This document shows, one piece after another, positions 62,425 through 64,000 of a stretch of DNA of 64,000 bases. The position numbers and the translations under genes are program-made. This stretch comes from Algicola sagamiensis DSM 14643 (lineage in GTDB: Bacteria > Pseudomonadota > Gammaproteobacteria > Enterobacterales > Alteromonadaceae): assembly GCF_000374485.1 (NCBI RefSeq), contig NZ_KB894493.1:124001-188000 (forward strand), given 5' to 3'. Below the pieces are notes generated by a model. That model searched no databases. It saw only the letters and a program-made list of their open reading frames with translations, and was not told the origin of the DNA. The stretch's first letter is position 1; the number at the start of each line of letters is the position of its first letter.

Positions 62425-63740
62425 GTTTCACTCCCCTGCCACCAGGTCATCGCCTCGGAAACAGTAAAAAAGGAACCAAAAATTAGTAGGACATCTGAAT
62501 CACGTAGAGATTCAACGGCAGTTTCACATGCCTCAGCTAATGTATCAAAGCAATTCACTTCAAAACATGCCTTATCAATGCATGTTGCATCTGAGATTTG
62601 CTCATTCTCTTTGCTGCTAAGGGTTAGTGCATCCAATAGTTGCTGTGTTGTTGCGCTTCGCTCAGTCTGTAATGGGGCAAAATACCAATTGCTAATTGTC
62701 AGATTGAGGTGGGCCAAAGTCTTTTGAATCGCTTTGTCTTTCATCATGCCACAAACAGCCGAAATTTTCTTATCAGGGTAATGCAGCTTAATTTTTTTAT
62801 TTAGAAATCGTGCTGCATCTTCATTATGACCAACATCCATGAGTATCATGGGCTGAGTTGATAAGATCTGAAGCCGTCCAAGTAAAGAAAAACTGATATC
62901 CATACTCGCGAGTTGTGCCGGGGATGGGAGGTAGCCAATTTGTTTAAGCGCTAGCATGGCACATGCAACATTGTGAGGATGAAATGAGACGTTTGGAACT
63001 TGATAAAGCTCACCACCAATACCTAACGTTACTGTCGTATTATCGTGTTGGATCAAAAAGTCTTCTCCCGCCCAATATACTGAAGCTCCTATCTCTGCTG
63101 CAGCTTCACGAACGCGCTCTGGGGCATCTGGTTGTCCAATAATAAAGGGGCGATTCAACCGAGCGATACCTGCTTTTTCGTAACCGATCGCAGAGAGGTC
63201 TGTGCCAAACCAGCGCTCATGATCCAGGCTGACAGAAGTGAGAATGCTGACATCAGGGGAAATAATGTTTGTTGCATCAAATCGACCGCCTAAACCTACT
63301 TCAATCAACAAAACTTCTGGAGATGCATCCGCAAATAGTTTAAATGCAGATAAAGTGCCAAACTCAAAGTAAGTCAGGGTTGCGTCATCCCGCATTTGCT
63401 CAACCCACTCAAATGAGTCAATAAATGTCTGTGGGGACGGGTTGTTGCCGTTTAACCGAACACGTTCGGTATAGCACTGAATATGTGGTGATGAATATAC
63501 ACCTGTCGAAATACCTTGAGCATGAAGTAACTGCTCCATCGCTCTAATCGTCGTTCCTTTACCGTTTGTTCCAGAAACGAGGATGATTATGCTTCCACCA
63601 AAATTGAGTGCCATTTTATCAAATACGCATTGGATGCGATCTAGGCTGAGATCAATTTCAATTGGATGTATAGATTCGAGGTGTGATAGCCAGCCATCCA
63701 AGTCCATTGGATGGCTCAGTAAATTATTGTTTTTTTGCAT
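62421..63740 (-). CDS. folC: FolC, dihydrofolate/folylpolyglutamate synthase
   Basis: A 439-residue Mur-ligase-type enzyme that adds glutamate to dihydropteroate and folates. The ATP loop is VSGTNGKGTT. LIEVGLGGRFDATN is the substrate and metal site, and VSLDHERWFGTDLSAIGYEKAG follows with the magnesium-binding His. MDVGHNEDAA begins the C-terminal domain. It lies three bases after accD and overlaps dedD. Confidence 0.96.
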   Translation of the reverse strand: MQKNNNLLSHPMDLDGWLSHLESIHPIEIDLSLDRIQCVFDKMALNFGGSIIILVSGTNGKGTTIRAMEQLLHAQGISTGVYSSPHIQCYTERVRLNGNNPSPQTFIDSFEWVEQMRDDATLTYFEFGTLSAFKLFADASPEVLLIEVGLGGRFDATNIISPDVSILTSVSLDHERWFGTDLSAIGYEKAGIARLNRPFIIGQPDAPERVREAAAEIGASVYWAGEDFLIQHDNTTVTLGIGGELYQVPNVSFHPHNVACAMLALKQIGYLPSPAQLASMDISFSLLGRLQILSTQPMILMDVGHNEDAARFLNKKIKLHYPDKKISAVCGMMKDKAIQKTLAHLNLTISNWYFAPLQTERSATTQQLLDALTLSSKENEQISDATCIDKACFEVNCFDTLAEACETAVESLRDSDVLLIFGSFFTVSEAMTWWQGSET

Positions 63741-63743
63741 TTC

Positions 63744-64000
63744 CTAGGCAGTAGCCGACTTCTCATCGGATACATGGTACATAAATTTTTGAATCAATCT
63801 CGCAATTGTATCGCGCATTTCTCTGCGGTCAACAATCATATCAATTGCACCATGTTCTAATAGGAACTCACTGCGCTGAAAACCTTCCGGTAAAGTTTGA
63901 CGAATCGTCTGCTCAATCACTCGTGGTCCGGCAAAACCAATCAGGGCTTTTGGCTCTGCAATGTTCACATCTCCCAACATGGCCAAACTTGCTGAAACAC
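63744..64000 (-). CDS. accD: AccD, acetyl-CoA carboxylase carboxyltransferase beta subunit, C-terminal part
   Basis: The right window edge cuts this gene; about the last 85 codons are visible. The segment [15 protein letters not shown] followed by [20 protein letters not shown] and [18 protein letters not shown] is unmistakable AccD. It carries the first step of fatty-acid synthesis together with AccA. The short tail after the last conserved helix is normal for the family. It heads the folC-dedD-cvpA-purF run. Confidence 0.96.
   Translation of the reverse strand, partial: VSASLAMLGDVNIAEPKALIGFAGPRVIEQTIRQTLPEGFQRSEFLLEHGAIDMIVDRREMRDTIARLIQKFMYHVSDEKSATA

Overview
The window is about 43% GC by eye and comes from the chromosome of a gammaproteobacterium, probably marine or host-associated. 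The evidence is the accD-folC-dedD-cvpA-purF block at the right edge, the yccA plus tusDCBE (2-thiouridine sulfur relay) block, an initiator tRNA matching the Escherichia coli form as I know it, and several families common in Vibrio/Shewanella-type genomes (SmrB, MiaE, MipA/OmpV, PldA, TonB receptors). I cannot name a genus. There are no rRNA genes, CRISPR arrays, insertion sequences or prophage genes.

Layout. 1-11058, all minus strand: a type VI secretion (T6SS) operon starting with a small winged-helix-like gene, followed by a natural TssB-TssC fusion, hcp, tssE, tssF, tssG, a TssJ-type lipoprotein, tssK, tssL and the start of tssM (cut by the window edge). A sigma-54 -24/-12 promoter lies directly before the operon, with an inverted-repeat candidate activator site about 75 bp further upstream. 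The sigma-54 activator gene is next upstream. 11581-16537: a redox group (cytochrome b561, CDGSH-glutamate synthase-like fusion, glutathionyl-hydroquinone reductase, hydrolase-OsmC fusion). 16744-20590: a solute-binding protein, a LysR regulator divergent from a collapsed amidohydrolase gene, a likely cyclodipeptide synthase, and smrB preceded by a stop-interrupted ORF.

21083-26412: small secreted proteins, an L,D-transpeptidase, RDD and YitT membrane proteins, MipA/OmpV and phospholipase A. 26651-30375: a branched-chain 2-oxoacid dehydrogenase operon (E1 alpha, E1 beta, E2) ending in a clear terminator. 30893-36098: a 57-residue membrane protein, a hypothetical membrane protein, a thioredoxin-like protein, an EamA transporter, a cupin and a secreted amidohydrolase. 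36518-39829: a large effector-like protein with a CesT-type type III secretion chaperone downstream. 40315-44941: a solute-binding protein, a TonB receptor and a YHYH protein. 45204-45774: five tandem initiator tRNA genes behind one stable-RNA-like promoter.

46614-59146: a BacNav-type ion channel with an acidic filter, an M23 peptidase, a duplicated PTPS-like protein, dihydroorotase, a second CesT-like chaperone with a small partner, yccA, tusDCBE, membrane proteins, miaE and a Yip1-family protein. 59319-64000: purF, cvpA, dedD, folC and the 3' end of accD.

The points most worth following are the TssBC fusion with its sigma-54 control region, the cyclodipeptide synthase candidate, the two type III chaperone/partner pairs, the channel filter, and the gene remnants at 18676-18911, 19818-20063 and 20687-20932.
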